Positions 1 through 8,998 of a stretch of DNA of 64,000 nt are shown here, piece by piece (position 1 is the stretch's first letter; each line of letters begins with the position of its first letter). The stretch lies in contig JAJNQB010000008.1 in assembly GCA_021155045.1 (NCBI GenBank), forward strand, positions 124,001-188,000. Reading direction: 5' to 3'. The DNA comes from Arcticibacter sp. Lineage in GTDB: Bacteria > Bacteroidota > Bacteroidia > 2-12-FULL-35-15. Below the pieces are notes generated by a model, which saw only the letters and a list, made by a program, of their open reading frames with translations, made no database searches and had not been told where the DNA came from. Position numbers and translations under genes: made by a program.

Positions 1-1
1 T

Positions 2-118
2 TCTGGCGATAATGGAGTGAATATTGGAAATGGAAACATACCCGTTGCTCCTAAAAAAATGAAAAAAAATAATATAGACGATGTTTTGGATTTGATTGAA
101 ACACAAGATATGTATTAG
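2..118 (+). CDS. C-terminal end of an unrecognised protein (partial)
   Basis: An open frame runs from the window edge to a TAG stop at 116-118 and encodes 38 residues. The tail is rich in Gly and Asn, then Lys, and ends with an acidic, helix-like stretch (DDVLDLIETQDMY). The stop overlaps the end of the converging FadL-type gene by 4 nt, which is common for convergent genes in compact genomes. Too little is visible to assign a family. That it is a real gene rests on the open frame and its tidy end against the neighbour. Confidence 0.5.
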   Translation, partial: SGDNGVNIGNGNIPVAPKKMKKNNIDDVLDLIETQDMY

Positions 119-1350
119 AAAACGTAGTTTAATGCAAATCCAGGTATAACGGCTTTTGCCTTGTACGTACCGCCAAATCCAGTCTCTATGTTTGTGTCGG
201 TTCTTTTCATTCCTTCAATATAAAGAAGAGAAAAATCCACAAAAATCTTTTTAGCTACTTTAAATGTAGCACCTGCTGTAATTCCAATTTTATCTGCATC
301 AGGAGTTTCAGGAGTTAAATACCCTGCTTTTACAGGGCTCATATCGTAATATGCGCCAACTCTTGTTGTCCATTTATCATTCACTTTATATTGAGCTCCC
401 AATCTAAAAATATACGAATTTTGATACTCTCTTGCTGAATGAATGTCTTTTAACTTATCTGTATTCTCTGAAAAATCAATAATTAAAGAGTCGTATGATT
501 TCCATCCAACATAGTTTACGTCTAATGCCAAAGTAAGTTTTGAATTTAATTTATATCCCAAGCCTAAAGTTGCCATTTGTGGCAATCGAATACCAGTACT
601 AAATGTTGTGCTAGGAAAATATTCTGACACTGAATTAGGTACTGTAAAATCAGCATTGCCATCTTCTACATTTACCTTTACTTCCGAACGATAATTTAAC
701 CCAATTGAAAATTTTTCTGTTGCTTGATAATAAATACCCATGTTAAAACCCCACCCCTTCGCTTTTCCTTTTAGTGTTCCTTCGCCATAATTACCAAGTG
801 TATCTTGTATTGGAACACCTTTTCTTAACGCAAATGTGCCTGTAGCATATACAAAGCCAAGTCCTAACCCCAATTTATCATTCACCTTATAAGAAAAAGT
901 TGGTTGAATAAAAAACGTTTTTAAATCAATTTCACGAATTAAGAATTGCCCCTTCCAGTCATCCGCCCATTGAACTTTGCTGCCAAAAGGATTATAAATT
1001 CCCAGCCCAATATTCCACTTATCTGTTTTTTTAAATTTATAAACTGCGTACAAAGTAATGGGTGTTCCCGTATGTTTTTCTATGTTAGCAGTATAGGTTC
1101 CAGGATAAAGTTCCAAATATGTTGTACGAGGAAATATAAAGCTTCCACCAATAGTAATTCCGCGCAAAGAATCTAAAAATGACATTGCTCCAGGGTTAAA
1201 TAAAATACTTGCATTGTCTAGGCAGAGACCTGTTCCTGTATGCCCCATTCCTGTTTGCTTTTGCCCTTGTAAATTAATTTGAAAACCACCAGCAGTTGTT
1301 GAAAAACGAGTTGCAACAGTAAAAAGGATAAAAAATAGATATTTCTTCAT
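115..1350 (-). CDS. OmpP1/FadL/TodX-family outer membrane transporter
   Basis: Predicted 411-residue outer membrane beta-barrel of the FadL family, which takes up fatty acids or other hydrophobic compounds. It has an N-terminal signal peptide (MKKYLFFILFTVATRFSTTA), then the family-typical start of the mature protein (GGFQINLQGQKQTGMGHTG, DNASILFNPGAMSFL). Alternating amphipathic strands follow, and the protein ends with a hydrophobic strand and a terminal Phe (ALNYVF) suited to BAM-dependent assembly. I chose the ATG at 1350. An in-frame start 12 codons upstream would put charged residues ahead of the signal peptide. Family assignment is secure; the substrate is unknown. Confidence 0.88.
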   Translation of the reverse strand: MKKYLFFILFTVATRFSTTAGGFQINLQGQKQTGMGHTGTGLCLDNASILFNPGAMSFLDSLRGITIGGSFIFPRTTYLELYPGTYTANIEKHTGTPITLYAVYKFKKTDKWNIGLGIYNPFGSKVQWADDWKGQFLIREIDLKTFFIQPTFSYKVNDKLGLGLGFVYATGTFALRKGVPIQDTLGNYGEGTLKGKAKGWGFNMGIYYQATEKFSIGLNYRSEVKVNVEDGNADFTVPNSVSEYFPSTTFSTGIRLPQMATLGLGYKLNSKLTLALDVNYVGWKSYDSLIIDFSENTDKLKDIHSAREYQNSYIFRLGAQYKVNDKWTTRVGAYYDMSPVKAGYLTPETPDADKIGITAGATFKVAKKIFVDFSLLYIEGMKRTDTNIETGFGGTYKAKAVIPGFALNYVF

Positions 1351-1395
1351 AGGAACAAAATAAACCAATTTATCGACAGAAATCAAATTTTTATC

Positions 1396-1403
1396 TACCT
1401 TTG
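1396..1403 (+). promoter_or_regulatory. Bacteroidota -7 box (TACCTTTG) for the 25-codon ORF
   Basis: TACCTTTG matches the TAnnTTTG consensus exactly and lies 20 nt before the ATG of the small Cys-rich ORF at 1423. No convincing -33 TTG is visible. Confidence 0.55.
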
Positions 1404-1422
1404 TTATCGAAAATTTAAAAAG

Positions 1423-1500
1423 ATGTTTAAAACCGCAATAAATAGAACAAAAATGATGGCAATGTGTTGTAAGTTTAATGCTTGCGGGATTTGCTTTTAA
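1423..1500 (+). CDS. 25-codon Cys-rich small ORF, possible leader peptide
   Basis: ATG to TAA encodes a 25-residue peptide with basic N-terminal residues, three Met, and four Cys near the end (CCKFNACGICF). It is preceded by a perfect -7 box and followed 22 nt later by a strong hairpin with a T run. The korAB promoter starts beyond that hairpin. The unit promoter, short ORF, terminator, second promoter resembles an attenuator-type leader or a free-standing small peptide gene. The spacing CC-x4-C-x2-C could bind metal or an Fe-S cluster, or could report Cys-tRNA supply. No homologue is known to me. It is supported by layout only. Confidence 0.45.
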   Translation: MFKTAINRTKMMAMCCKFNACGICF

Positions 1501-1522
1501 TATATATTAACAAAAATATTGT

Positions 1523-1557
1523 AAAGGTTTTTCCCGAAAAAGGAAAAACCTTTTTTG
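1523..1557 (+). terminator. Rho-independent terminator-like hairpin
   Basis: AAAGGTTTTTCC (1523-1534) pairs perfectly with GGAAAAACCTTT (1542-1553) around a 7-nt loop, and the T run continues to 1556. It lies between the small ORF and the korA promoter. Confidence 0.7.
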
Positions 1558-1565
1558 TTTAAACA

Positions 1566-1573
1566 TAACTTTG
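1566..1573 (+). promoter_or_regulatory. Bacteroidota -7 box (TAACTTTG) for korAB
   Basis: Exact TAnnTTTG match just downstream of the terminator hairpin and 61 nt before the preferred korA start. It gives korAB a promoter independent of the small ORF. Confidence 0.55.
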
Positions 1574-1634
1574 TAAGGATTTATTAATTTAATAATTGAA
1601 AAATAAAAAATCTAAATTAGATTTTAGAAATCGA

Positions 1635-3482
1635 ATGGGCTCACAAACAGAAATTAAAAAAAATGTAGTAATATTATTTGCAGGAGATTCAGGCGATGGT
1701 ATTCAATTAACAGGCTCTCAATTTACAAGTACAGCGGCTTTGTTTGGGAATGACATTAGTACTTTCCCAAATTTTCCTGCAGAGATTCGTGCTCCACAAG
1801 GGACCATTGCAGGAGTATCGGGCTTTCAATTGCATTTTGGCAGTATAGAGATTTATACTGCTGGTGATGCATCCGATGTATTGGTGGTGATGAATGCTGC
1901 AGCATTAAAAGCAAATCTTAAACAATTAAAACAAGGCGGAATCATCATTGCAAACAGTGATGGCTTTGATGCAAAAAATTTAAAACTTGCAAAATATCCT
2001 GAAGGTGTAAATCCACTAACAGATAGTTCTCTTGATAAATACAAAGTTCATTTAATTGATGTAACTAAAATTACTCGTACTGCTTTAGCAGATTCTGGAA
2101 TGGGTACCAAAGAAATGGACCGTTGTAAAAATATGTTTGTGTTGGGTTATATCTATTGGATGTACAATCGTTCATTGGATAATTCTATCGATTTTATAAA
2201 ACTAAAATTCAAAAATCGACCAGATTTAATTGATGCAAATATTAAAGTGTTAAAAGCAGGATTTAACTATGGAGATACAGTTGAAGCTCCAATGAATAGA
2301 TATGAAGTAAAGCCTGCACCTGTTGCAAAAGGAACATACAGGAGTATTATAGGAAATCAAGCGACAGCTTTAGGCTTGATAGCTGCAGCCGAAAAATCTG
2401 GGTTACAATTATTTTACAGTACCTATCCAATTACACCAGCATCGGATATTTTACATGAATTATCAAAACATAAAAATTTTGGTGTAAAAACGTTTCAAGC
2501 TGAAGATGAAATTGCTGCTATAACTTCTGCTATTGGCGCTTCCTTTGGAGGTTCTTTGGCTGTTACTGCCTCATCAGGACCTGGAATTGCTCTGAAAGGT
2601 GAAGCAATTGGTTTAGCATTGATGCAGGAGTTACCATTAGTAATTGTAAACATCCAACGAGGAGGACCAAGTACTGGCTTGCCAACAAAAACGGAACAAG
2701 CTGATTTAATGCAAGCAATTTATGGAAGAAATGGAGAAGCTCCTGTTCCTGTAATTGCAGCAAGTACACCAACCGATTGTTTTGATATGGCAATGGAAGC
2801 TTGCCGACTTGCAATAGAATTTATGACACCCATTTTTTATTTAAGTGATGGTTATATTGCAAATGGAGCAGAACCCTGGAAGTTTCCAACATCAAAAGAT
2901 TTACCTGATTTTAAAATAGCATTTGCTAAAAATAATTTAAAAGAAGGCGAAAAATTTTTACCATACAAACGAAATGAAAAACTTGCTCGTGAGTGGGCAA
3001 TTCCTGGAACAAAAGGATTAGAGCATAGAATAGGTGGTATTGAAAAAGAAAATGAAACAGGAAACATTTCTTATGACTCAGACAATCACGAATTGATGGT
3101 ACAAATTAGACAAGCAAAAGTAGATGGCATTGCCAATTATATTCCTTTGCAATCTGTAGATAATGGTAAAGAAAAAGGAAAGTTGCTGATACTTGGTTGG
3201 GGTTCAACTTACGGTGCAATAAAATCAGCAGTAAAAGAATCGTTAGAAGAAGGCTTCGATGTTGCACATGCACATGTTAAATATTTAAATCCATTACCTA
3301 AAAATTTAGGAGAGGTTTTAAATAATTACGAAAAAGTATTGATTCCTGAAATGAATAATGGACAATTAATTAAAATCGTACGTGATAAATATTTGATTGA
3401 TGCGCAAGGTTTGAATAAAATAAAAGGATTACCATTTACCTCAATCGAAATAAAAGAAAAAATAAAAGAACTATTAAAATAA
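1635..3482 (+). CDS. korA: 2-oxoacid:acceptor oxidoreductase, fused gamma-alpha subunit (KorA type)
   Basis: Large subunit of a two-subunit 2-oxoglutarate (or related 2-oxoacid):ferredoxin oxidoreductase, which decarboxylates a 2-oxoacid to acyl-CoA and reduces ferredoxin. The N-terminal third is the gamma domain (GDSGDGIQLTGSQF). The alpha domain follows with the substrate/TPP-side motif YPITPASDILHEL and the EDEIAA segment, then the C-terminal domain. At 615 residues it has the usual length for fused KorA. The ATG at 1635 (MGSQTEIKKN) is preferred over a TTG 39 nt upstream, which adds only a Lys-rich tail. korB follows 2 nt later, so the two are co-transcribed. The exact 2-oxoacid cannot be read from sequence. 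Confidence 0.93.
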   Translation: MGSQTEIKKNVVILFAGDSGDGIQLTGSQFTSTAALFGNDISTFPNFPAEIRAPQGTIAGVSGFQLHFGSIEIYTAGDASDVLVVMNAAALKANLKQLKQGGIIIANSDGFDAKNLKLAKYPEGVNPLTDSSLDKYKVHLIDVTKITRTALADSGMGTKEMDRCKNMFVLGYIYWMYNRSLDNSIDFIKLKFKNRPDLIDANIKVLKAGFNYGDTVEAPMNRYEVKPAPVAKGTYRSIIGNQATALGLIAAAEKSGLQLFYSTYPITPASDILHELSKHKNFGVKTFQAEDEIAAITSAIGASFGGSLAVTASSGPGIALKGEAIGLALMQELPLVIVNIQRGGPSTGLPTKTEQADLMQAIYGRNGEAPVPVIAASTPTDCFDMAMEACRLAIEFMTPIFYLSDGYIANGAEPWKFPTSKDLPDFKIAFAKNNLKEGEKFLPYKRNEKLAREWAIPGTKGLEHRIGGIEKENETGNISYDSDNHELMVQIRQAKVDGIANYIPLQSVDNGKEKGKLLILGWGSTYGAIKSAVKESLEEGFDVAHAHVKYLNPLPKNLGEVLNNYEKVLIPEMNNGQLIKIVRDKYLIDAQGLNKIKGLPFTSIEIKEKIKELLK

Positions 3483-3484
3483 GA

Positions 3485-4504
3485 ATGGAAACTGCCGAAA
3501 TAAAATTAACTACAAAAAATTTTGTAACCGATCAAGAAGTTCGTTGGTGCCCGGGTTGTGGTGATTATTCTATATTAAAACAAGTTCAAACAGTGATGCC
3601 AGAACTTGGAATCCCTCGCGAAGAAATTGTTTTTATTTCTGGTATAGGATGTTCTTCTCGTTTTCCTTATTATATGGAAACATTTGGCATGCACAGCATT
3701 CACGGGCGTGCAACTGCGGTTGCCAGTGGTTTAAAAGCTACTCGCCCCGAATTAAGTGTTTGGATTGTTACTGGCGATGGCGATGCTTTATCAATCGGTG
3801 GAAACCATTTTATTCATTTACTTAGAAGAAATTTTGATGTAAATATTTTGCTATTCAATAACGAAATTTATGGCTTAACAAAAGGACAATATTCACCAAC
3901 TTCACCCGTTGGGAAAGTCGCTAAATCAACTCCAATGGGTTCTATCGATCATCCTTTTAATCCTTTAGCATTGAGCTTAGGCGCAGAAGGGACATTTATC
4001 GCTCGTACTATGGATAGAGACCCAGTACACATGCGTGAAATGTTAAAACGTGCAAATGCGCATAAAGGAACTTCGCTTGTTGAAATATACCAAAACTGTA
4101 ATGTATTTAATGATGGAGCATTTGAAGTATTTACCGAAAAAGGAACAAAAAAATTAAATACACTTTTTGTTGAAAATGGAAAACCATTGATTTTTGGTGA
4201 TCAAGCTGACAAAGGAATTAAGTTAGATGGATTTAAGCCAACAATTGTAAATGTTGCCGATGTTTCTTCGAATGATTTATGGATACACGATGAAACCGAT
4301 GCTGTAAAAGCAAGTATTTTGGTTCGCTTTTTTGATAATCCTGTTGTTGAAAATGCTCTTCCAAGACCATTTGGTGTATTTTATAAAGAAGATAGATATT
4401 GCTATGAAGATGCCATGAATGCTCAAATTGAAGATGCAATCAAACAAAAAGGGAAAGGGGATTTAGATGCCTTGTTAAAAGGGAAAAACACCTGGACTAT
4501 ATAG
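3485..4504 (+). CDS. korB: 2-oxoacid:ferredoxin oxidoreductase beta subunit (KorB type)
   Basis: TPP-binding beta subunit partner of the preceding gene (gap 2 nt). It carries WCPGCGDYSIL, GIGCSSRFP with cluster-type cysteines, and the TPP motif GDGDALSIGGNH. The 339 residues match KorB, and there is no extra ferredoxin domain. Cysteines at WCPGCGDY, GIGCSS and a later Cys (YQNCNVF) could bind the single [4Fe-4S] cluster that links TPP to ferredoxin. The heterodimer acts in the cytoplasm and can replace an NAD-linked oxoglutarate dehydrogenase under low-oxygen conditions. Confidence 0.93.
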   Translation: METAEIKLTTKNFVTDQEVRWCPGCGDYSILKQVQTVMPELGIPREEIVFISGIGCSSRFPYYMETFGMHSIHGRATAVASGLKATRPELSVWIVTGDGDALSIGGNHFIHLLRRNFDVNILLFNNEIYGLTKGQYSPTSPVGKVAKSTPMGSIDHPFNPLALSLGAEGTFIARTMDRDPVHMREMLKRANAHKGTSLVEIYQNCNVFNDGAFEVFTEKGTKKLNTLFVENGKPLIFGDQADKGIKLDGFKPTIVNVADVSSNDLWIHDETDAVKASILVRFFDNPVVENALPRPFGVFYKEDRYCYEDAMNAQIEDAIKQKGKGDLDALLKGKNTWTI

Positions 4505-4524
4505 TTTTATAAGCGAAAACGAAA

Positions 4525-6090
4525 TTATGAATTATTGTGTGCCTTTAATTTTGTTTTTACTTTTTCTTTTATGATATCTTGAACACTTTTACTTTCTATT
4601 TTACTTTCTAACCAAGAGATAATGTCGAAATACATAAAAGCTCGCTTTTCAAATTTTTTATTTTCCAAACTAATTAATTTATTTTTTAAATTTTGATATT
4701 CTTTTTTTAAATTTTGATTTGCATTACTAACAAATAAATTGCGAATAAAATCTAAAATATATTTTTGATAATTTCCTAATTCTTTCTTTTTCTTAAAATA
4801 ACGATAGGTGGAGCGAATGTTAAATTCAAGTAAATCAGTATTTCCTAATTCAGAATAGCAAACTAAGAGCAATATTCTAGTGAAAGAATAGATATCTTCT
4901 CGAATATTAATTTCTTTTTCATTATAAATACGGCTTAGCCATTTAAGTGCTATTTTATAATTTCCGCTGCCGATGTATAAACAAGCTATTTTATAATAAA
5001 ACAAAAGAATAGAATGTATATCCAATTTTAAAACAAATTTGTTTAACTCATTTTCAAGAGCTACAACTATTTTTGTTCCCGACTTAAACTCGCCTAACAT
5101 AAAATGTCGGTTGATTTCGTGAATATAAATGGCTTTAAATAAATTCAAGTTTATATTTTCTGTTAAAACCAAATCTTTATTGCGTTTTATTGCACTCAAT
5201 TTTTTTTGAGTTTCTATAAACTCATGGTATTTGTAAAGTTTATTTTGAGCAACAAGCAAGCTGTTGAGGGCTTTTATATACATCTCTAATTTTAATGTTT
5301 TCATTTCTGGTGAAGACTCAAATAGTTGTACCCATTTTTTTGCATACTCGTAGCTTTTGTTAAAATTTTGAGTAAATAAATAAAAACCTACATAAGAATT
5401 GTAGAGATATAATTTTTCTTGAAACGATAATTTCTTCTCAACGTATTTTGGCAAGCTGGAATTAAAAAAGCGTGTTACTTTATCTAAATCTTTTTTATTT
5501 CTGATAAACCCAATTTGTGTGTAAAAAGAATTTAGCTTAAGTGATAAATTCGAAAATGTATTTATATTCTTGATGCTTTCGGTAACTTTGTTTGTGCTTT
5601 TTATTAAAATATCAACACGTTGCGTGTTTCCTGATGTAAGCGTTTTGGGTAACACTAACTTTTCCAATTCCAATATTTCTAATAACAAAACAGAGGAATC
5701 ATTTTTTTGAGCAAGTAGTTTGGCTTTGTCTAATACTACAATACAATCTTTGTACAAACATTTACTATATAACACAGTAGCATAATCAATAAATTCTATA
5801 ATTTTTATTGACTCCACATGATAACTGTTTTGAAGTTTTAAGCTTTTTAAAATTTGAAAGTATAAATGAGCTTTTAAATTGGATAACTGCTTTGGATTTA
5901 TGTTCGGCTCTTTTTTTAGAATTTTATCTTCATTATAGTCTGATTGTTTTTCCACAGCATCAAAAAGCGAAATAAATTTTCTGTTTTCTTTCCCTCCATT
6001 TCTTGTTGCATAAATTTTGAAGAAACGTTTTTCTCCTTTTGAAAGTGTTTTAATCAGTCTAAATAATTGTTCATTTTTAACGTTAGCCAT
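4525..6090 (-). CDS. Unknown 521-residue helical protein
   Basis: A soluble, Lys/Leu/Asn-rich, almost entirely helical protein with no signal peptide or membrane segment. The start (LFRLIKTLSKGEKRFFKIYA) and the spacing of aromatic and Leu residues (LYLYNSYVGFYLF, YYKIACLYIGSGNYKIALKWL) suggest tetratricopeptide-like helical hairpins in the middle and C-terminal parts. No catalytic motif is seen. I recognise the type as a Bacteroidota hypothetical protein but cannot name a function. It stands alone, converging on korB with a 20-nt gap and divergent from fabH. Confidence 0.8.
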   Translation of the reverse strand: MANVKNEQLFRLIKTLSKGEKRFFKIYATRNGGKENRKFISLFDAVEKQSDYNEDKILKKEPNINPKQLSNLKAHLYFQILKSLKLQNSYHVESIKIIEFIDYATVLYSKCLYKDCIVVLDKAKLLAQKNDSSVLLLEILELEKLVLPKTLTSGNTQRVDILIKSTNKVTESIKNINTFSNLSLKLNSFYTQIGFIRNKKDLDKVTRFFNSSLPKYVEKKLSFQEKLYLYNSYVGFYLFTQNFNKSYEYAKKWVQLFESSPEMKTLKLEMYIKALNSLLVAQNKLYKYHEFIETQKKLSAIKRNKDLVLTENINLNLFKAIYIHEINRHFMLGEFKSGTKIVVALENELNKFVLKLDIHSILLFYYKIACLYIGSGNYKIALKWLSRIYNEKEINIREDIYSFTRILLLVCYSELGNTDLLEFNIRSTYRYFKKKKELGNYQKYILDFIRNLFVSNANQNLKKEYQNLKNKLISLENKKFEKRAFMYFDIISWLESKIESKSVQDIIKEKVKTKLKAHNNS

Positions 6091-6202
6091 CGTAATATAA
6101 AATTAGTAATAATATTGATATTACTGATATATGAATATTATAAATATTTATAATTATCATATATTAATTTAATTTAGGTACTTCTATACATTTTCGACTT
6201 CT

Positions 6203-6210
6203 TACCTTTG
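6203..6210 (+). promoter_or_regulatory. -7 box (TACCTTTG) for fabH, very close to the ATG
   Basis: A perfect TAnnTTTG box ends 4 nt before the fabH ATG at 6215. Transcription would then start at or within a base or two of the start codon, which predicts a leaderless or nearly leaderless mRNA. Confidence 0.6.
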
Positions 6211-6214
6211 TTAA

Positions 6215-7201
6215 ATGAAAATATCAGCAGCAATTACTGGCGTATCATCTTTTTTGCCAGATTATATACTTACCAATGCGGAATTAGAAAAAATGGTAGA
6301 TACCAATGATGAATGGATTGTTTCTCGCAGTGGTATAAGTGAAAGAAGAATTTTAAAAGACCCAACAAAAGCAAGTGCATTTATGGGAGCCGAAGCAGCA
6401 AAAAAGTTACTTGCTAAAAAAAATATTCCTCCAAAAAAAATAGATTTAATAATAGTTGCTACAGCTACTCCAGATTATATTTTCCCGGCTACCGCAACTA
6501 TTATAGCTGATGCTATCGGAGCTTCAAATGCTTGGGGGTTTGATGTACAAGCTGCTTGTTCTAGTTTCTTATCAGCATTGATTACGGGGTCAAAATTTAT
6601 TGAAGCAGGTACTTACAAAAAAATTTTAATAATAGGCTCTGATAAAATGAGTAGTGTGGTTGATTATACTTGTCGAAAAACTTCGATTTTATTTGGAGAT
6701 GCGGCAGGAGTTGTTCTTCTTGAGCCAACAACTGATGATTTAGGGGTAAAAGATTCGTGTATGTATGCTGATGGAAGCGGTAGAAAATACCTATATCAAC
6801 CTGCTGGTGGAAGTATCAACCCTGCTTCGGAAGAAACAGTAAAAAAACGAGAGCATTTTATTTTTATGGAGGGGCAATCTGTTTTCAAGGTTGCAGTAAC
6901 TAAAATGGCAGATGCAGCAGAAGAAATAATGAATAAAAATAATTTGATGTCGGATGATATTGCTTTTTTAACACCGCATCAAGCTAATAAAAGAATTATA
7001 GAAGCTACTGCAAACAGAATGGGAATAAGTATGGATAAAGTAATGTTGAATATTAATAAATATGGAAATACTACTTCAGCAACTATTCCTTTGTGTTTAC
7101 ATGAATGGGAAAATCAATTAAAAAAAGGAGACAATTTAATTCTTACAACTTTTGGAGCTGGGTTTTCTTGGGGAGCAGTTTATTTGAAATGGGCGTACTA
7201 A
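6215..7201 (+). CDS. fabH: Beta-ketoacyl-ACP synthase III
   Basis: 328-residue FabH, which condenses acetyl-CoA (or a branched acyl-CoA) with malonyl-ACP to start fatty acid synthesis. The Cys-His-Asn triad is visible: Cys in DVQAACSSFLSAL, His in TPHQANKRI, Asn in NINKYGNTTSATIPL. The C-terminal GAGFSWGAVYLKW and N-terminal TNDEWIVSRSGISERR are family-typical. The start MKISAAITGV fits the family. The gene is monocistronic and ends before a strong hairpin. Confidence 0.96.
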   Translation: MKISAAITGVSSFLPDYILTNAELEKMVDTNDEWIVSRSGISERRILKDPTKASAFMGAEAAKKLLAKKNIPPKKIDLIIVATATPDYIFPATATIIADAIGASNAWGFDVQAACSSFLSALITGSKFIEAGTYKKILIIGSDKMSSVVDYTCRKTSILFGDAAGVVLLEPTTDDLGVKDSCMYADGSGRKYLYQPAGGSINPASEETVKKREHFIFMEGQSVFKVAVTKMADAAEEIMNKNNLMSDDIAFLTPHQANKRIIEATANRMGISMDKVMLNINKYGNTTSATIPLCLHEWENQLKKGDNLILTTFGAGFSWGAVYLKWAY

Positions 7202-7236
7202 TTCTAAATTTTTAAATGAATAATTTGGGTTAAAAA

Positions 7237-7269
7237 AACAATCTCGAAAGATTTTCTTTCGAGATTGTT
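7237..7269. terminator. Bidirectional terminator between fabH and a lipoprotein gene
   Basis: AACAATCTCGAAAG (7237-7250) pairs perfectly over 14 bp with 7256-7269 around a 5-nt loop. A-rich sequence on the left and T-rich sequence on the right make it usable by both convergent genes. Confidence 0.8.
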
Positions 7270-7293
7270 ATATATTGCTTTTTAAAGACTTAA

Positions 7294-8130
7294 TTAATAT
7301 AAAGTAATATTATATACATTCCCGTTGATAGTTACAGTAGCTTGATTATCGCAAGCACCGCTACCAAAATCAATATAACGAGTTGCTTTGCCAGATGGCG
7401 TTAAAGCCAATGTTCCACTCACTAAATAACGGCAACCAATATTTTTTCTCAAAGCAGAAGTAATTGATGCTGTGAAAGAATTTCCAGTAGCACTTGTTCC
7501 GCTTGCGCTTCCTGTAATTAAATAAGAATCATCTAACCAAGTTGGTGTTCCTTCACCAGCAATCCATTCGCGTTGGCGAGATGAAGTCCAAGTAATTGTT
7601 CCTCCGCCTCCAGCTTTTACAATTTGACCGTTTACTTGAACAGAATAAACTAAGTGTCCAGCAGCATTATGCCCGTTGTTTGTTACTGTTTTAGTACCTA
7701 AAATTTGATTGTCGTTTACAAAATAGTTTGTAAATGAAATGGTATGTGTTGATGCCGAATCGCGGTAACGACCAGTATAAGAAACATTGATTGCACCTCT
7801 ACGGTTTCTACCATCAGAACATAAGCAGTTTGTTGGACCAAAATCAATTGTTAAAAGATGTGGTACAGAAACAGTATCATGTGTAATAGTAGCACACGTG
7901 CTTAAAACTGATTTATCGGCATCATCATTTGTAGATAAATAAGATGATAAACTTCCAGTAGAAGCCTCATCAGCAATATTATTTACATCATTATAAGTAA
8001 TCTCAGCCAAAGCATTATCACTTGATGCGCTGGTGTCATTGTCTTTTTCTTCTTTTTTACGACAAGACGAAATAGTAATACCAATTGCTGCTACAACAAA
8101 AAGGTAATTGATTATTTTTTTAGTTTTCAT
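7294..8130 (-). CDS. Putative lipoprotein of unknown function
   Basis: 278 residues with a signal peptide and lipobox (ITISSC, Cys at about residue 23), then a Lys/Glu/Asp-rich linker that suggests a surface-exposed or periplasmic lipoprotein. The body is rich in Ser, Thr, Gly and Asn and looks all-beta. Four Cys (CATI, NCLC, GCRY, GACD) could form disulfides. One segment (FGPTNCLCSDGRNRRGAI) resembles repeats seen in uncharacterised Bacteroidota lipoproteins. Function unknown. Monocistronic, facing fabH. Confidence 0.82.
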   Translation of the reverse strand: MKTKKIINYLFVVAAIGITISSCRKKEEKDNDTSASSDNALAEITYNDVNNIADEASTGSLSSYLSTNDDADKSVLSTCATITHDTVSVPHLLTIDFGPTNCLCSDGRNRRGAINVSYTGRYRDSASTHTISFTNYFVNDNQILGTKTVTNNGHNAAGHLVYSVQVNGQIVKAGGGGTITWTSSRQREWIAGEGTPTWLDDSYLITGSASGTSATGNSFTASITSALRKNIGCRYLVSGTLALTPSGKATRYIDFGSGACDNQATVTINGNVYNITLY

Positions 8131-8255
8131 AAGTTTATTTTTTTAAATGTTTGTGCAGGTATGACGAACTAATTTAGTGAAAGTTTAATTAAACTAAAAA
8201 TATTTTTAAGAAACGAGTAAAATCAACGGTTTTACAGGCAATAAAAAACTGAAAT

Positions 8256-8843
8256 TTACTTTCCTTTACGAACAGAAGCTATTTTTCGGATAGCAGAAAA
8301 GCCTTTTCTCGGATTTTCATTAAAAACACCTTGATTGGCATTTTTAATATCTTCAATAGAGTAAAAAGCACCAGGATTATGTTCTTGAATTATTTTTACG
8401 ATATCGCGTACATTTTTACGCTTAACAATTGTGAAAATCATTTTTACAGAACCCATCGCCCCTTTTGCATCCACAATGGTAATACCATGATTTTCTTTTT
8501 TTAAGGAAATCAAAAGATTATCAAAATTTTGATTGGTTATAATACGTATTACTTGTAAGCCTAGTGCTAAACGTTCTTCAATTAACAGCCCAACATAGGT
8601 TCCAGTAGCAAAACCACCCGCCCAAGCTAAATAACAAGCAACATTGTTCAGGTTTTTCATTACTTGCGCAACCACCACAATCCAAATTAACACTTCAAAA
8701 AAACCAAGTAAAGGAACAATTTTTCTGAAACCTTTTGATATAAAAACATGGCGTAAAGTACCTAAGCTAACATCACAAACTCTAGAAAAAAAAATAATAA
8801 GAGGTAAAATCACCCAGTTATAATAATCGAAATCTGCAAACAT
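8256..8843 (-). CDS. UPF0316 / DUF5698-DUF2179 membrane protein
   Basis: 195 residues. Three to four hydrophobic segments fill the N-terminal half (starting FYNW-type region, then RVCDVSLGTLRHVFISKGFR, typical of DUF5698). A C-terminal cytoplasmic DUF2179 domain follows (about residues 110-175, containing GITIVDAKGAMGSVKMIFT and GAFYSIEDIK). A TATATTTG -7 box on the minus strand at 8866-8873 lies 23 nt ahead of the ATG. The molecular role of the family is not established; DUF2179 domains resemble small-ligand sensor domains. Confidence 0.85.
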   Translation of the reverse strand: MFADFDYYNWVILPLIIFFSRVCDVSLGTLRHVFISKGFRKIVPLLGFFEVLIWIVVVAQVMKNLNNVACYLAWAGGFATGTYVGLLIEERLALGLQVIRIITNQNFDNLLISLKKENHGITIVDAKGAMGSVKMIFTIVKRKNVRDIVKIIQEHNPGAFYSIEDIKNANQGVFNENPRKGFSAIRKIASVRKGK

Positions 8844-8998
8844 TAATAATGGTTTTAATACGATACAAATATATTGGTATTATTTTAACTCATATCATTC
8901 GCTTGTAACTTCGAATAAATAAATGATGTTATCGCTGAGAATAACACAATGAGAACTGGAGAAAATTATCGTATCAATCTGTAAAACTATTTGTAGTT

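Noticed and set aside
946..1176. 76-codon plus-strand frame inside the FadL gene
   Set aside because: Antisense shadow of a gene with clear family motifs; no promoter.
6105..6165. AT-rich inverted sequences near TTGATATTACTGAT before fabH
   Set aside because: Not a TGAY-N4-RTCA palindrome, and no box at the right spacing; probably chance in AT-rich DNA.
8927..8946. TGTTAT...ATAACA inverted repeat
   Set aside because: Only 6 bp per arm, no position relative to a promoter that supports a function.
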